Source: Crocinitomicaceae bacterium | GTDB lineage: Bacteria > Bacteroidota > Bacteroidia > Flavobacteriales_D > Crocinitomicaceae | Assembly (NCBI GenBank): GCA_013215515.1 | Contig: JABSPC010000614.1 | Span: forward strand, 1-6,387 | Reading direction: 5' to 3' | Length of the DNA: 6,387 nt | Shown: positions 6,254 through 6,387 of the stretch, piece after piece | Layout: each line of letters begins with the position of its first letter | How positions within the stretch are numbered: the first letter of the stretch is position 1 | Translations under genes and position numbers: made by a program | Notes under the pieces: generated by a model | Database searches by the model: none | Seen by the model: only the letters and a program-made list of their open reading frames with translations | Told to the model about the DNA's origin: nothing

Positions 6254-6273
6254 CGATACGAATCGAAGTATCG
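6254..6273 (-). other. Hairpin in the thyA leader
   Basis: CGATAC (6254-6259) and GTATCG (6268-6273) are perfect complements around an 8-base loop, extendable by a G-T wobble and one A-T pair on the thyA-sense strand. The hairpin sits about 25 bases before the thyA start codon, close enough to influence ribosome access. No T-tract follows, so it is not a terminator. Confidence 0.4.
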
Positions 6274-6301
6274 AATTTAAGATTTTTGAAAAGAATTCTA
6301 A

Positions 6302-6315
6302 TACGAATGTTCGTA
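6302..6315. other. 14-bp palindrome upstream of thyA
   Basis: TACGAATGTTCGTA has perfect 6-bp arms around a 2-base centre, a size and symmetry typical of dimeric regulator sites. In RNA it would fold as a 5-bp stem with a 4-base loop. A related TTCGAA lies just beside it (6321-6326). No regulator is identified. Confidence 0.35.
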
Positions 6316-6387
6316 AGTGGTTCGAATGGTTAATAAAATGATAGGATTATTACAATTTATCCTATACTTCAATTTTTTTTCAAAAAA

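Larger units (their letters stand above)
6230..6387 (-). promoter_or_regulatory. Upstream region of thyA with three short inverted repeats; probable promoter/leader
   Basis: No gene was found in these 158 bases. Read on the minus strand they must contain the promoter of the thyA-capA-folA set. A weak Bacteroidota-type promoter candidate is TTTG (6384-6381) followed after 21 bases by TAAATTG (6359-6353). Three inverted repeats follow one another: ATAGGAT/ATCCTAT (6341-6347 and 6359-6365, overlapping the candidate -7), TACGAATGTTCGTA (6302-6315) and CGATAC/GTATCG (6254-6259 and 6268-6273). They could be operator sites or leader hairpins. This is inference. Confidence 0.35.

Noticed and set aside
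6341..6380. Hairpin ATAGGAT/ATCCTAT followed by a run of eight T on the plus strand, as a rho-independent terminator
   Set aside because: The stem is only 7 AT-rich pairs, the T run starts 7 bases after it, and no plus-strand gene lies upstream to be terminated.

Overview
This window reads as AT-rich chromosome from a member of the Bacteroidota, most likely a flavobacterium-like lineage. The evidence is the protein sequences, signal peptides ending in S/F-G/S-Q, near absence of Shine-Dalgarno sequences, and intergenic repeats. The genus cannot be fixed from the sequence. Almost everything is on the minus strand, in two blocks separated by a repeat-rich stretch that carries one small plus-strand gene.

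Right block (about 6229 down to 3593, minus strand): thyA (thymidylate synthase), a CapA/PGA_cap-family exported protein, and folA (dihydrofolate reductase). The genes overlap head to tail: thyA runs into the CapA gene, and CapA and folA share an ATGA stop/start. They are therefore very likely one transcript. ThyA makes dTMP and releases dihydrofolate, and FolA regenerates tetrahydrofolate. The CapA-like gene wedged between these two partners is the unusual part. The 158 bases upstream of thyA hold no gene but contain three short inverted repeats.

Middle (2727-3592): a 122-residue putative secreted protein of unknown function on the plus strand. It is bracketed by two copies of an intergenic repeat in opposite orientation, with a 58/59-nt core about 90% identical. 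The right copy is a compact fold-back element of about 141 bp with 18-bp perfect terminal inverted repeats.

Left block (2726 down to 1, minus strand): topB (type IA topoisomerase III) overlaps by 8 nt a small cysteine-rich DUF1272 gene. That gene's 3' end has been replaced by the end of an IS3-family insertion sequence. The IS itself is a decayed remnant (positions 1 to about 476): frameshifted orfA, a large internal deletion, and a nonsense plus frameshifted orfB core that runs off the window edge.

I found no RNA genes, CRISPR array or clear defence system. The most interesting signals are the IS-truncated DUF1272 gene coupled to topB, the inverted-repeat-bracketed small gene, and the thyA-capA-folA arrangement with a possible SPOR-like tail on CapA.
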